A DNA stretch of 38,184 bases from Geminocystis sp. GBBB08 (GCF_016743215.1 NZ_VRZC01000018.1:1-38184), one strand, 5' to 3'. Counted from the first letter of the stretch, positions 1 to 8,972 are shown. Numbers and translations: made by a program. Notes: a model not told the origin generated them from the letters alone.

Positions 1-159
1 TGTTAAAGGTGTGCAAAAGATATTCAGAAAAGTTGCTATTTGATTTTTTTCGAGTCATACATAAAATCACTAACGCCGCAATAGGCAATAGTTAATATTT
101 ATGATTCTAAATTTATAACATTCATTTAATAAAATTACTTTTTTCCCAAATTTATTCCT

Positions 160-1590
160 ATGATAACTAGAGTAAATACTGTTGATAAATTTTCTACTTT
201 TTTATCTATCGTTGATAGCTATAGTTTTATTTTAAAATGGCAAACTGATTCTAAGTTGAGAAAAAATATTGAAAAAATTAGCGATATAAAAACAATCAAT
301 ACAGAAATTTTAGCATCTGACTTTTTAACAACTTTACGCTTAAATTATGATCAAATTTTACAATATCATTTAACTTCTTATCTTCAAGAAGTTTGTTATT
401 GGGTAACAAAATGTGTTTATTCTCGTCTTAGCAATACTGTTAAATCTTTGACTTTAGAAGATGGTTTTTTAGTCGCCAATGAAGCTACTATTCAACCAGA
501 AAAATTATTAAGAAAATATCAAGTTAATGGAGGTAGTCAAATAACAACTTATGCCCAAAGAAGACTTAAAACTGTTGTACCTGATAAGATATATATTAGT
601 CGAGGTTGGAAATTCTTGAGTAATTGGGGATTATTGAAAAAAATTGCGAAATCTAAACGAGAAAAAATTTTAACTAAAATTGGTGGATTAACGGATAATA
701 AATTGTCAGAATATTTATTAGCTTGGCAATGTTTTGTTGATAACTATATCTCGGCTTCACCTAATAAAAATAAGTCGTTATCTCCTCCTAATTTACAACA
801 ACTAAGCATTATGACTCAGCAATATAATTTATTAGCAAAAAAACTGGTAAATATACCATCTAAGTTAACGGTAGAAGAATTTAAAACTAGAGTTGAATTT
901 TGTGGAGAAAAAGCCAGATTATTTGTTAATCCCATTACTATTAACTATGGTGAAGATACCGAATTTTGTAACACTGAAACTCCTCAAGACTATTTAACTA
1001 AAATAGAAAAAAAAAATACTGAGAAAGAAATTAATCACATTCTTAATCAGGCTTTTAATGAGATAAATATAGAGTCACAAGCTATTTTTTATCTTTGCCT
1101 TGGGTTAGATTTAACTCAACAAAAAACTATTGATATTATTAATAAAACTTACCTCAATTTTATCAAAGAACAATATCAACTCTCACGAGAAATATTAAAA
1201 GTCAAAAAATATCTTTTAGATAGAGTTGTTAAGTATCAACTAGGAGAAAAACATAAAATCACTAATGCTAATATGAAACCTTTAATTCAACCTTTAGAAC
1301 AATGGTTAAGTGAATATATCGAATCACAAATTTTATGGCTATGTCAAGAATCTTATCAACAAATAGATAATGAGCAAAAAAATTCTCTCAAGGAAAATTA
1401 TCTTCAGTCTTTTTCTGATTCTGATAACGCTTTTATAGAAACTAAAATTTATCCTCAACTTATCGATAATTTAAGAGAACAATTAGAAAGTAAACTTAAC
1501 CTTAAACTTGGGGATGATACCATAATTAACAATAATCTTAGTTTATGGTTAGAAAAATTTTTACATCAAAATTTTAATCAAATTTATTAA
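160..1590 (+). CDS. Sigma-70-like regulatory protein (degenerate cyanobacterial family)
   Basis: A 476-residue soluble protein with no signal peptide or membrane segment. It resembles, from memory, the cyanobacterial proteins annotated as sigma-70 family RNA polymerase sigma factors that sit directly upstream of DUF1822 genes. Shared landmarks are the N-terminal alpha-helical part, a segment around residues 126-165 reading YAQRRLKT then NWGLLKKIAKSKREK, a LAWQCF segment near 187-192, and a C-terminal region (about 290-350) where typical members have a helix-turn-helix of the region-4 kind. Here that HTH area (LCLGLDLTQQKTIDIINKTY) is weakly conserved, so DNA binding is doubtful. The protein ends with an LEKFL-type motif like its relatives. 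The next gene on the same strand is a DUF1822 protein 171 bases downstream, which supports the family call. No clear Shine-Dalgarno precedes the ATG. Target genes are unknown; transcriptional regulation is inferred only from the family name. Confidence 0.65.
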   Translation: MITRVNTVDKFSTFLSIVDSYSFILKWQTDSKLRKNIEKISDIKTINTEILASDFLTTLRLNYDQILQYHLTSYLQEVCYWVTKCVYSRLSNTVKSLTLEDGFLVANEATIQPEKLLRKYQVNGGSQITTYAQRRLKTVVPDKIYISRGWKFLSNWGLLKKIAKSKREKILTKIGGLTDNKLSEYLLAWQCFVDNYISASPNKNKSLSPPNLQQLSIMTQQYNLLAKKLVNIPSKLTVEEFKTRVEFCGEKARLFVNPITINYGEDTEFCNTETPQDYLTKIEKKNTEKEINHILNQAFNEINIESQAIFYLCLGLDLTQQKTIDIINKTYLNFIKEQYQLSREILKVKKYLLDRVVKYQLGEKHKITNANMKPLIQPLEQWLSEYIESQILWLCQESYQQIDNEQKNSLKENYLQSFSDSDNAFIETKIYPQLIDNLREQLESKLNLKLGDDTIINNNLSLWLEKFLHQNFNQIY

Positions 1591-1616
1591 TAATACTTTA
1601 AAAGTTTTAATTATTT

Positions 1617-1707
1617 TAGGTTGAGTTGAGGTATCGAAACTTAAAAAACTCCCTTTAAACACCTCAATTATTGTAGGTTGAGTTAAGGTATTGAAACTTA
1701 AAAAACT
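1617..1707 (+). repeat. Two direct copies of a 34-bp element between the sigma-like and DUF1822 genes
   Basis: Copy 1 is 1617-1650 and copy 2 is 1674-1707. Each begins TAGGTTGAGTT and ends GAAACTTAAAAAACT. They differ at two of 34 positions and are separated by 23 bases. The first half resembles the common cyanobacterial intergenic element that reads TAGGTTGGGTTGAGG followed by a complementary GAAACCCAAC; here the second half has decayed to GAAACTTAA, so the hairpin is weak. A related palindromic copy lies between petB and petD (36228-36316). Two copies, no cas genes and a known dispersed family make a CRISPR unlikely. Confidence 0.75.
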
Positions 1708-1761
1708 TACCACTTTAATCAAATTTATTTATTAACTTAACTAGAAAATCTAGTAACTATT

Positions 1762-3150
1762 ATGACTAATATACAAATGTTAACTAACACTTATGTCGAT
1801 GAACTAAAAATTCAATTAAGCGATGAAATTAAAAGGGAAACTTGGCAACAAATTAAACAATTAAGTAATGAAGTCGCTAGTTATCGTGGTTATCTTAATT
1901 TATTAGCTAGAAAAACTTTTATTTCTTGGCTTAACTTAATGTTAGAAACCAATATTTTAGACACATGGCAATTAGAAAATAACTTAAGTATTTGGGAATT
2001 TGTTAATGGCAACGCTATTGATATTGATTCTAATCGGATTATTTTAATACCTACAGAAACTCAAGATAAAACTGAAATTGATATACCTGAAGAATGGTTA
2101 AAAATTCCTGATTGGGTAGGTAATTATTACGTTGCAGTAGAAGTAAATATAGAGGAAAATTATCTCAATTTTTGGGGTTATACTTCCTATGAAGATTTAC
2201 AAACTCACGGTAAATTAGACTCTTTTAATCATACCGTTGATTTTCCTGTGGAATACTTAGAAAATGACTTAAATTTAATGTGTTTAGAATATGAATATGG
2301 TTGGGATATGATACCGCAAATTGAATCTTTACCATTATTATCCCCTCAACAAAAAGAAAATTTATTCAAAGAAATTAAAGATAATTTATCTCCTCGTCTT
2401 CTTGGCAACTTTAATCAATGGTTAAGTTTCATCAGCAATAGTCAAACTCGTTATCAATTATTTTGTAGTCGTCAATCCATTAATTTAAGTCAATGGTTTA
2501 AGGGCGAAAATGAATCAACTTTAACGAAAGGTTGGCAAACTTTAACCGAATTGATGCAACAATATTTTGTGCCTGATTTTAGTTTAACTCCCGTTTTTTC
2601 TTCTCGCTCATTATCTATTGAGAATGCTTTAAATATTTTACAGGAAAATAATGATCAAGAAGTTGTCAATAATATATTAAAAAAAATCAATAATGTAGCT
2701 ATTAATAGTCATTTTAAAAATGATGTTATTATTGCTTTAGTTAATTTAATCGAAAATAGTGAGGAGGAGGAAATTCGTTGGAATGCTTCTCTAGCTTTAA
2801 AATCTCTCAATCCTCATCATAAATTATCAGGTATTTGGCACGGAAAAGTTATCAATTTAGATAAGGAATTAGCCTCTTATAACTTAGGTTTATTAGTTGG
2901 TATTTTACCAAAAAAATCTAATAATCATATTGACATTTTTGTGAGAGTTTATTCTTTGAATCAAGATAAGTATTTACCTTCTAACTTAAAATTAAAAATT
3001 TTAGACGAATCAGGAACAGTTTTTCAAGAAATAATAACTAAATCTAATGATAATATTATCCAATATAAATTTTGGGGAAATCAAGAAGAAAAATTTACCA
3101 TAAAAGTTATTGTTAATGATATTTATATTCAGGAAAACTTCTCTATTTAA
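1762..3150 (+). CDS. DUF1822 family protein
   Basis: A 462-residue soluble protein of the cyanobacterial DUF1822 family. Recognisable family features are the N-terminal block around RETWQQIKQLSNEVASYRGY with a following LNLLARKTFISWL, the FWEVVNG-like segment (here IWEFVNG, about residues 74-80), the IPEEWLKIPDWVGNYYVAV block (about 109-127) and the FWGYTSYEDLQTHG block (about 138-151). The C-terminal half (about 275-350) has a helical stretch with an EEIRWNASLALKSL sequence like a single HEAT-type helix pair, then a beta-rich tail. It lies just downstream of the sigma-70-like gene, the arrangement usual for this family. In many genomes a CHAT-domain gene follows; here the next gene is on the opposite strand and unrelated, so the set appears incomplete. 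The molecular function of DUF1822 is not known to me. Confidence 0.8.
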   Translation: MTNIQMLTNTYVDELKIQLSDEIKRETWQQIKQLSNEVASYRGYLNLLARKTFISWLNLMLETNILDTWQLENNLSIWEFVNGNAIDIDSNRIILIPTETQDKTEIDIPEEWLKIPDWVGNYYVAVEVNIEENYLNFWGYTSYEDLQTHGKLDSFNHTVDFPVEYLENDLNLMCLEYEYGWDMIPQIESLPLLSPQQKENLFKEIKDNLSPRLLGNFNQWLSFISNSQTRYQLFCSRQSINLSQWFKGENESTLTKGWQTLTELMQQYFVPDFSLTPVFSSRSLSIENALNILQENNDQEVVNNILKKINNVAINSHFKNDVIIALVNLIENSEEEEIRWNASLALKSLNPHHKLSGIWHGKVINLDKELASYNLGLLVGILPKKSNNHIDIFVRVYSLNQDKYLPSNLKLKILDESGTVFQEIITKSNDNIIQYKFWGNQEEKFTIKVIVNDIYIQENFSI

Positions 3151-3247
3151 TCGTTATTATATTTGCCATATATTCTTGCCTATTTTCTAAGAGGGAGATA
3201 AAATACTTACTATTTATATTAAGTTCGGATAATCAGTTACAATAAAA

Positions 3248-3273
3248 CTTTGCGTCTTTGCGTCTTTGCGAGA
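3248..3273 (+). repeat. Octamer repeat CTTTGCGT x3 (dispersed cyanobacterial element)
   Basis: Three tandem 8-bp units (CTTTGCGT, CTTTGCGT, CTTTGCGA) followed by GA, in the 224-base spacer between the convergent DUF1822 and DUF3370 genes. Diverged copies are at 20789-20814 (plus) and 28012-28036 (minus). I recall this as a common intergenic short tandem repeat of cyanobacteria. No function is assigned. Confidence 0.8.
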
Positions 3274-3374
3274 AATTCTTCTATAATTATTCAATCTAAC
3301 CTGATATTATAGCGTAAAGTGAGCAGTGCATCGCCCTATATTTAGTCTTAAATTATTAAAAATCCCAACTAACG

Positions 3375-4778
3375 CTAATTAGGATTAGTTGTAAAAGTTA
3401 ACACTTGAGGTGGGGTAGAATCAGGAGGATAAAGAAAATCAACCCTAACTTTTCGAGTTTCTTGAGGTTTTAAATTAAGAGTTAATAAGGGCTTGACAAC
3501 TTGTCCACGAGACTGTTTAACAGTAATATAACTCTCAGTGGGTAAACTGGCATCATCAAGATAACGAAGTCTTACTAAACCAGAAAAAACGGCAGAAGAA
3601 TCAGATTTTGAGTCAAAACTTAAAACTTGATTATTTTCTGATTTTAAAGATGTTTCAATGGCTACGGTAACAGTTTTAGGTTGACTATAGGGATTAAATA
3701 AAGGTGCAGTTAAATCATAATGAACTCCGTAATTGCCATGTGCTTCATAAGCCGTATCGGGATAACGTGTTAATAAATTAGCGGATTGAATTTGATTAGT
3801 ACCAAGAGTACTTTTTCTTATGGTACTAATAACGAAGGATAATGATTTACCGTCTTGAGGAATTTTTAAATAATTTTTACCTGAATTGGTTAAATCTGTT
3901 TGCCATTTTGTGCCTTGCTGTATTCCAGCGACTCGACTATAAATTAAATTACCCTCTGTTTTTTGTGGGGGTGTTGGAGTTTTATCACGAGGTTTAGCTA
4001 AGTCTCCTTTTTCTAGTAATTGTCGCCATTGTGTCAAAGTGGGTGGTTGTATTTTGCCATTACTATCTTTTTTGCCATACATGGCTAAACTGGCAAAATT
4101 AATTAAGGCAGGGGTATTACTGCCAATTTCTTTACTCTCAAAACGTATATGACTGGATCTTCCATTTAAGTTACGAGGTAATCCTAGAGTGTCAATGGAT
4201 TTATTCATAATCAATTTATACTCATTTGGTTGTAACGTTATTTGCGAAGGAAAATAAGAGTCTCTTACTCCTTTTAAAATAGCATCGGAAGCACGACTAC
4301 CATCTAAAGGATTTTTGGATTTAGAGTTAGGCACTGCTATAATTAAATTACTAGCCGCTTCACTGATATTTAATGAGATAGCTTTCTTATTTGGATTATG
4401 GACTAAAAAACCTAAATAAATCGTTTTAGATTCGGGCTGATTAATGATATAGTGATGGTCAAAAAGTTCAAATTTGCCACTTAAGGGATAGCCTAAATGA
4501 GCGTGAGGAAATGCTTTTTCTGTAGAAGAAAATGTGGAGAGTAAAATACCTTCATCCCTTAACCATTCAGGACTATTACTATTAATCATCGGAATATTAT
4601 TTAGTTTACCGGGTAATGGTCGAACTTCTGTGGGGCGATTAATTTTATTATCTACAGGTTTAGTTGTAGGTAATTGTGATAATTGAGTTTTGAGAGGAAT
4701 ATTATCATTTTTTGTACATCCTATTAAGAATAAAAAAGTAAAACTTAAAATTGTGATAAAGGTTAATTTATTGATCAT
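3375..4778 (-). CDS. DUF3370 domain lipoprotein
   Basis: A 467-residue secreted protein of the cyanobacterial DUF3370 family. The N-terminus is a lipoprotein signal: basic start MINKLTF, a hydrophobic stretch, then lipobox LIGC with Cys21 as the likely lipidated residue. The family core starts with PTEVRPLPGKLNNIP and NSNSPEWLRDEGILLSTF (about residues 49-83), continues with AHLGYPLSGKFELFDHH (about 93-109) and IYLGFLVHNPN (about 120-130), and includes the YEAHGNYGVHYDL block near 345. The C-terminal 100 residues are beta-rich. It should be anchored to a membrane facing the periplasm or thylakoid lumen; sorting cannot be decided here. It is a single-gene unit on the minus strand, convergent with the DUF1822 gene. 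The role of the family is unknown to me. Confidence 0.8.
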   Translation of the reverse strand: MINKLTFITILSFTFLFLIGCTKNDNIPLKTQLSQLPTTKPVDNKINRPTEVRPLPGKLNNIPMINSNSPEWLRDEGILLSTFSSTEKAFPHAHLGYPLSGKFELFDHHYIINQPESKTIYLGFLVHNPNKKAISLNISEAASNLIIAVPNSKSKNPLDGSRASDAILKGVRDSYFPSQITLQPNEYKLIMNKSIDTLGLPRNLNGRSSHIRFESKEIGSNTPALINFASLAMYGKKDSNGKIQPPTLTQWRQLLEKGDLAKPRDKTPTPPQKTEGNLIYSRVAGIQQGTKWQTDLTNSGKNYLKIPQDGKSLSFVISTIRKSTLGTNQIQSANLLTRYPDTAYEAHGNYGVHYDLTAPLFNPYSQPKTVTVAIETSLKSENNQVLSFDSKSDSSAVFSGLVRLRYLDDASLPTESYITVKQSRGQVVKPLLTLNLKPQETRKVRVDFLYPPDSTPPQVLTFTTNPN

Positions 4779-5408
4779 TTTGATTTAGCTATTCAAAATT
4801 TATTAGATAGATTCGAGATATAGCACTCTTATGTTTCTCTTGAGATTATGACTCATGAAAAATTTAGAATTTAGAATCAATAACAGATTTAGCATTATTT
4901 ACTAGTATTTGATTTCTCACAAATGATTTAGAATTGCTATAATTATTTTTTTTTATGATTAACCACTTCGCATTATTTACTAAATTTAATCAAGATTTTG
5001 ACCAATTTTTACAATTTTCTCTCCCCTCTCCTCCGTCTTATCTTCAACCCCTTATTAATTAAGCATTCTAATACTTCACTCAAGTCTATTTTATAATCCT
5101 TTGTACCTTTCTTTATGCCATGAGTGCATTGAGATGAGATAACATCATATCGCTATGAGTTTGGCGATCGCCAGTTTCAAGGCTCTGGGAAAAATAGTGA
5201 TCAATCCTGCGGAAGTGGCATCTATATCTTACCCTACTTTGATCGATAGGTTAACCAACCTTAGCCAATTTTATTAGTAGTATAACAAAAACCTATAATA
5301 GTCTTAGACAGTAACAATGAGGGTGAATTGTCTCGAATATGAATAAACAATTAACGATTAGACATCTTGAATAAGTCGAAAAATAAGGAAACGGAAACCG
5401 AGCTCATT
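4779..5408. other. Gene-poor spacer, 630 bases
   Basis: The spacer lies between the start of the DUF3370 gene and the end of accC. The part near 4779-4860 should hold the promoter of the lipoprotein gene, but no clear -35/-10 pair stands out. A GCGATCGC octamer (HIP1) is at 5164-5171. The only notable short frame is 5155-5277 (plus, 40 codons, starting MSLAIASFKALGK), which has no membrane segment, no ribosome binding site and no family I recognise. Close to accC, 5391-5400 carries a GGAAACGGAAACC direct doublet. I see no RNA gene. Confidence 0.6.
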
Positions 5409-6758
5409 TTATTTGTTTAAAATATTTTTCTCAACAAAGTTGGTATAAACATTTCCGGCTAAAAATTCAGGGTTTTCTAAGATTTTACGATGAAAATTAA
5501 TCGTAGTGGGAACTCCTGTTATAGCACATTCTCTTAACGCCCTTTTCATGCGTTTGATGGCAGTTTCTCGATCTTTACCCCAAACGATCAATTTTCCTAT
5601 TAGAGAGTCATAATAGGGCGGAATAACATATTCAGGATAAACAAATGAATCCATCCTCACCCCGGGCCCTCCTGGCGGTAAATAACCAATAATCTTACCC
5701 GGATTCGGGCGAAAATCATGATCTGGATCTTCCGCATTTATTCTACATTCTATGGCATGACCTCTAATTTCGATCTCTTGTTGACGAAATGATAGCTTTT
5801 CTCCCTGAGCGATCGCAATTTGTTCTCGAATTAAATCCAACCCAGTAATCATTTCTGTAACAGGATGTTCTACTTGAATACGGGTATTCATTTCCATAAA
5901 ATAAAAGTTACCGTATTTATCTAACAAAAATTCTACCGTACCAGCACCCACATAATTAATCGATTTTGCCGCTTTTACGGCAGCTTGTCCCATTTTTTGC
6001 CTAATTGTCGGATTTAAGGCGGGAGATGGGGCTTCTTCCAATAATTTCTGATGTCTTCTTTGAATAGAACAATCTCTTTCACCCAAGTGAACTACATTAC
6101 CGTAACTATCTGCTAAAATCTGAAACTCAATATGACGAGGTAATTCGATAAATTTCTCTATATAAACTCCTGCATTTCCAAAGGCTGCTTCTGCCTCCCC
6201 TTGGGCTGCTGCTAATAATCGATTTAAGTCACATTCTTCCTTGACTAAACGCATCCCCCGGCCTCCTCCTCCCGCAGTGGCTTTGATAATCACGGGATAG
6301 CCTATTTCTGCTGCTACTCTTGCTGCTTCTTCTTCATCAGTGATTAAACCTTTACTACCTGGAATCGTTGGCACACCAGCATTTTGCATGGTTTTTTTAG
6401 CCGTTGACTTATCGCCCATAGCAATTATAGCATCAGGACTAGGACCAATAAATTTTAATTGATGATCAGCACAAATTTGAGCAAAACGAGCATTTTCTGC
6501 TAAAAATCCATATCCCGGATGAATCCCCTCCGCACCTCTAGTTAACGCCGCCGAGATAATATTAGGGATGTTTAAATAACTTTTATTGCTAGGAGGTGGC
6601 CCTATACATACGCTTTCATCTGCTAATTTTACATGAAGGGAGTTACGATCAATGGTAGAATGAACGGCAACTGTAGCTATACCCATTTCTTCACAAGTAT
6701 GAATGATGCGTAGAGCAATTTCTCCTCGATTAGCAATTAAAATTTTAGCAAACGGCAT
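5409..6758 (-). CDS. accC: Biotin carboxylase subunit of acetyl-CoA carboxylase
   Basis: A 449-residue cytosolic enzyme, the normal length for AccC. It carboxylates the biotin carried by BCCP using ATP and bicarbonate, the first half-reaction of malonyl-CoA formation for fatty acid synthesis. The N-terminal biotin carboxylase fold opens with [15 protein letters not shown]. The ATP-grasp glycine-rich loop GGGGRGM is at residues 163-169. The catalytic segment [16 protein letters not shown] (about 287-302) holds the metal-binding Glu and Asn residues and the bicarbonate/biotin Arg. The C-terminal part with [17 protein letters not shown] is typical. There is no biotinyl domain, as expected for the separate-subunit bacterial enzyme, and accA, accB and accD are not in this window. 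It is divergent from the HPP-family gene, with 128 bases between the two starts. Confidence 0.97.
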   Translation of the reverse strand: MPFAKILIANRGEIALRIIHTCEEMGIATVAVHSTIDRNSLHVKLADESVCIGPPPSNKSYLNIPNIISAALTRGAEGIHPGYGFLAENARFAQICADHQLKFIGPSPDAIIAMGDKSTAKKTMQNAGVPTIPGSKGLITDEEEAARVAAEIGYPVIIKATAGGGGRGMRLVKEECDLNRLLAAAQGEAEAAFGNAGVYIEKFIELPRHIEFQILADSYGNVVHLGERDCSIQRRHQKLLEEAPSPALNPTIRQKMGQAAVKAAKSINYVGAGTVEFLLDKYGNFYFMEMNTRIQVEHPVTEMITGLDLIREQIAIAQGEKLSFRQQEIEIRGHAIECRINAEDPDHDFRPNPGKIIGYLPPGGPGVRMDSFVYPEYVIPPYYDSLIGKLIVWGKDRETAIKRMKRALRECAITGVPTTINFHRKILENPEFLAGNVYTNFVEKNILNK

Positions 6759-6886
6759 TTTTAAACATTAAATCTAATATCTTTCGTATCATATTTGGTT
6801 TTGGCACTTATGGCAATTTTACCCTCACAATCTTTAAGGATTTTTTGGTATATTTTTATACATAATGTCAAAATAGCATTAGCAAA

Positions 6887-7459
6887 ATGTTCAAATACCT
6901 TAAAAAGAAATTAAAAAATAAAAAAGCCTATCGAATTGCTCGATATATCATCTATAGAGAAACCATCTTAAAACCGATTGATCATTTATGGACTTTTTTA
7001 GGTGCTTTTTTTGGAATCTCTCTAATCGGAATAGTTCAAAATTCTCAATTACCATTGTCTGATCATGTATTTTTAATCGGTTCTTTTGGTGCTTCTGCTG
7101 TCTTAATCTATGGTGTAACAAATAGTCCTCTTGCTCAACCAAGAAATTTATTCGGTGGTCATTTTATCGGTTCTCTTGTCGGTGTCTGTATTGCTAAAAT
7201 ACTTCCTTCGTCACAATTTATATGGATAGCCTCTGGTTTAGCAGTGGCAATATCTATAGTTTTAATGCAAATATCAAAAACCTTACACCCTCCCGGTGGT
7301 GCAACCGCATTAATTGCGATTATTGGTTCAGAAAAAATTAAAACTCTAGGATTTTGGTATATAATTGATCCTGTATTAAGTTCAGTTTTTATTATGTTTA
7401 TAGTTGCTATTATCTTTAATAATATTCCAGAAGATCGCTCTTATCCTTATCGCAAATAA
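6887..7459 (+). CDS. HPP-family integral membrane protein (possible nitrite transporter)
   Basis: A 190-residue membrane protein. After a very basic N-terminus (KYLKKKLKNKKAYR) there are four to five hydrophobic segments, roughly residues 37-51, 60-80, 91-105, 110-128 and 158-178. The family signature LHPPGGATAL lies at 133-142, with HPP at 134-136. HPP proteins of cyanobacteria and chloroplasts have been reported to transport nitrite, so nitrite uptake is a reasonable guess, not something the sequence proves. The C-terminus (NNIPEDRSYPYR) looks complete. The stop at 7457-7459 is followed in the same frame by a decayed globin tail. The ATG is close behind an AT-rich region with no obvious Shine-Dalgarno. 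Confidence 0.85.
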   Translation: MFKYLKKKLKNKKAYRIARYIIYRETILKPIDHLWTFLGAFFGISLIGIVQNSQLPLSDHVFLIGSFGASAVLIYGVTNSPLAQPRNLFGGHFIGSLVGVCIAKILPSSQFIWIASGLAVAISIVLMQISKTLHPPGGATALIAIIGSEKIKTLGFWYIIDPVLSSVFIMFIVAIIFNNIPEDRSYPYRK

Positions 7460-7480
7460 TTATTTATTTTTAAATACTTT

Positions 7481-7603
7481 GATGCAATCGCTAAAAATCT
7501 TGTGATTACCTTACAAGAATTAAAAGTTATACCAGAGATTATAAATGAAGTAGCAAAAATTGTCGGCTCAGTACAACATAGAAATGATGTTCTTAACCGT
7601 TAA
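7481..7603 (+). pseudogene. 3' remnant of a group I truncated haemoglobin gene (glbN-like)
   Basis: Forty codons ending in TAA at 7601-7603 translate to the C-terminal end of a cyanobacterial GlbN. The remnant reads FDAIAKNLVITLQELKV and ends HRNDVLNR, against FDAVAEDLLATLKEMGV and HKRDVLNQ in Synechocystis GlbN as I recall it. The upstream two thirds, including the distal residues and the proximal haem-ligand His, are missing. The frame is open back to the HPP stop codon but reads LFIFKY, with no start codon. The His near the end aligns with the residue that cross-links to haem in Synechocystis GlbN. I read this as a deletion remnant, not a working gene. Confidence 0.7.
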
Positions 7604-7686
7604 TAATTGTAGAGAAAATACGATGATTCAAGCTAAAAATCCTAAGTTACAATGATTTTATAGTCTTGAATCTTGATTCTTAATTT

Positions 7687-8349
7687 ATGACGACAAATTG
7701 CAATCTTAATACATATACTAATGAACAAATTTCAGCATGGTTAAGAGGTTTACTTACTGTAGCTTATGCTGATGGTCATTTTGATCCTGAAGAACAAGAA
7801 TTGATTGCTAGTTTAACTCAAGATGAGCTTATTCCCTGTACTGATTTAGGTAGTTTAGAAACTATTTCACCCCAAGAGTTAGCTAAGGCTTTAGGAAATG
7901 ATATTGAGATTAAAGAAAATTTCTTACGCACTGCTGTAATGATGGCGATCGCCAATGGAGTTTATAGTAAAGCAGAAGCTGATACCGTTCATGAATTTCA
8001 GTCAGCTTTAGGATTGGATTTAGAGGCTTTAAAATCCTTAGAAGCAACCCTTTGGCATCCAGAAAACGAAAAAACAGGAGAAGCACACCATCCCGATCTT
8101 TTAAAACCTGTCAAAAAATGGTTAGATGGTATGGATATACATGATCCTAGAGTCGCTCGTTTTGTTTGTAAAATGATTCCTTCTGATTGCCCTTTTGAGC
8201 GAGATATTACTTTATTTGGCCGAAAAATTGTCCATATTCCTCCCATGTGTAAATTAAACCCGTTATATGATCAAATGGTGGGTTTAAGATTTCGTTCTCT
8301 TTCTTTTTTAGCAGATGATTGTCAAGAAGATATTACACCTTATTTGTAA
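7687..8349 (+). CDS. TerB-like / Mo-dependent nitrogenase C-terminal (Mo-nitro_C) domain protein
   Basis: A 220-residue soluble two-domain protein. Residues about 12-115 form an all-helical TerB-like (tellurite-resistance B) domain: AWLRGLLTVAYADGHFDPEEQELI has the acidic loop typical of the fold, and MMAIANGVYSKAEADTV repeats the pattern in its second half. Residues about 133-220 match the cyanobacterial Mo-nitro_C family (KKWLDGMDIHDPRVARFVCK, IPSDCPFERDITLFGRKIVH, IPPMCKLNPLYDQMVGLRFR). Three Cys (in VCKM, DCPF and MCKL) are spaced through this domain. Despite the family name, no nif genes are near, and these proteins also occur in cyanobacteria that do not fix nitrogen. Function is unknown; metal or stress handling would be a guess. 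It converges with the next gene, leaving 33 bases between the stop codons. Confidence 0.8.
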   Translation: MTTNCNLNTYTNEQISAWLRGLLTVAYADGHFDPEEQELIASLTQDELIPCTDLGSLETISPQELAKALGNDIEIKENFLRTAVMMAIANGVYSKAEADTVHEFQSALGLDLEALKSLEATLWHPENEKTGEAHHPDLLKPVKKWLDGMDIHDPRVARFVCKMIPSDCPFERDITLFGRKIVHIPPMCKLNPLYDQMVGLRFRSLSFLADDCQEDITPYL

Positions 8350-8382
8350 GTAATAGTAATAAATTTATATTTGATCTTATAA

Positions 8383-8730
8383 TTACTTAAATTTAACTTT
8401 ATTATTAAGCCAATTAGTAACTTTACTAGGAAGATTTTTCTTTACCCATTGCCAAGCAATAATTTTAACTAAAGGTTTAGGAGTACGAGATAAAAATTTA
8501 GCTAATTTATTCATAGATCGATTGGTAATTTTTTTGTTAATTAAGTTTATAATTCCTATATCATAAAGACCATCAATTATTAACTTAATCGTCGCTTCTT
8601 CTTGTAAAGTTAAATTTTCTAAGAGTAAATAAATATCTCTTAATCTTTCCTGTTGAAACGCTTTTTCTTCAGGAGTTAATTCAGGTAACGTCACTATTTT
8701 TAAAGATTCTTTTTGACGACTCAGCATCAT
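8383..8730 (-). CDS. Small conserved-looking hypothetical protein
   Basis: A 115-residue soluble protein that I do not recognise. It starts MMLSRQKESLKIV; ATG codons lie at 8730 and 8727. Residues 19-60 form an amphipathic helical segment (PELTPEEKAFQQERLRDIY, then LLLENLTLQEEATIKLIIDG). A very basic, helical C-terminal half follows (KKITNRSMNKLAKFLSR, WQWVKKNLPSKVTNWLN). There is no signal peptide; one weakly hydrophobic segment (PLVKIIAWQWV) is too short and polar to be a convincing membrane helix. The high positive charge could suit a membrane-surface or nucleic-acid contact. It is convergent with the TerB/Mo-nitro_C gene and followed upstream by repeat-rich DNA. I judge it real from its length, coherent composition and lack of a competing frame. 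Confidence 0.6.
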   Translation of the reverse strand: MMLSRQKESLKIVTLPELTPEEKAFQQERLRDIYLLLENLTLQEEATIKLIIDGLYDIGIINLINKKITNRSMNKLAKFLSRTPKPLVKIIAWQWVKKNLPSKVTNWLNNKVKFK

Positions 8731-8731
8731 T

Positions 8732-8940
8732 AATAATTAGGAATTAGAAATTAGGAATTAGGAATTTTTTAGCTATCAGTTATCAGCTATTAGCTATTAT
8801 ATTTGAATTTTGTAATCAATATTTTCACTATTTTATGCTGACTTGCTGGAATTAGGAGTTAGGAATTAGTAATTAGGAATTAGCAAGAGGTTTAAACCCC
8901 TTGTTAGAAGTTAGCAATTAACAGGCAAGATGCCTATTCC
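8732..8940. repeat. Repeat-rich spacer with TTAGGAATTA units and two small palindromes
   Basis: The spacer between the small hypothetical gene and the secA stop is built of low-complexity units: AATTAGGAATTAG-type runs at about 8734-8765 and 8849-8882, and TATCAGTTATCAGCTATTAGC at about 8774-8795. A near-perfect palindrome at 8884-8903 (CAAGAGG, TTTAAA, CCCCTTG) and a short hairpin around 8924-8934 (GGCA, AGA, TGCC) belong to dispersed palindromes I recall from cyanobacterial spacers. The first could help end secA transcription, which runs leftward, although no T-tract follows it. Confidence 0.55.
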
Positions 8941-8972
8941 ACTATTATTAATTACTCATTACTTATTACCTA

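Noticed and set aside
1617-1707. Two 34-bp direct repeats with a 23-bp gap, looking like a minimal CRISPR
   Set aside because: Only two copies, no cas genes, a short spacer, and the repeat belongs to a dispersed palindromic family found again between petB and petD.
5155-5277. 40-codon plus-strand frame in the accC-lipoprotein gap
   Set aside because: No ribosome binding site, no membrane segment expected of small photosystem proteins, and no recognisable family; listed only inside the spacer entry.
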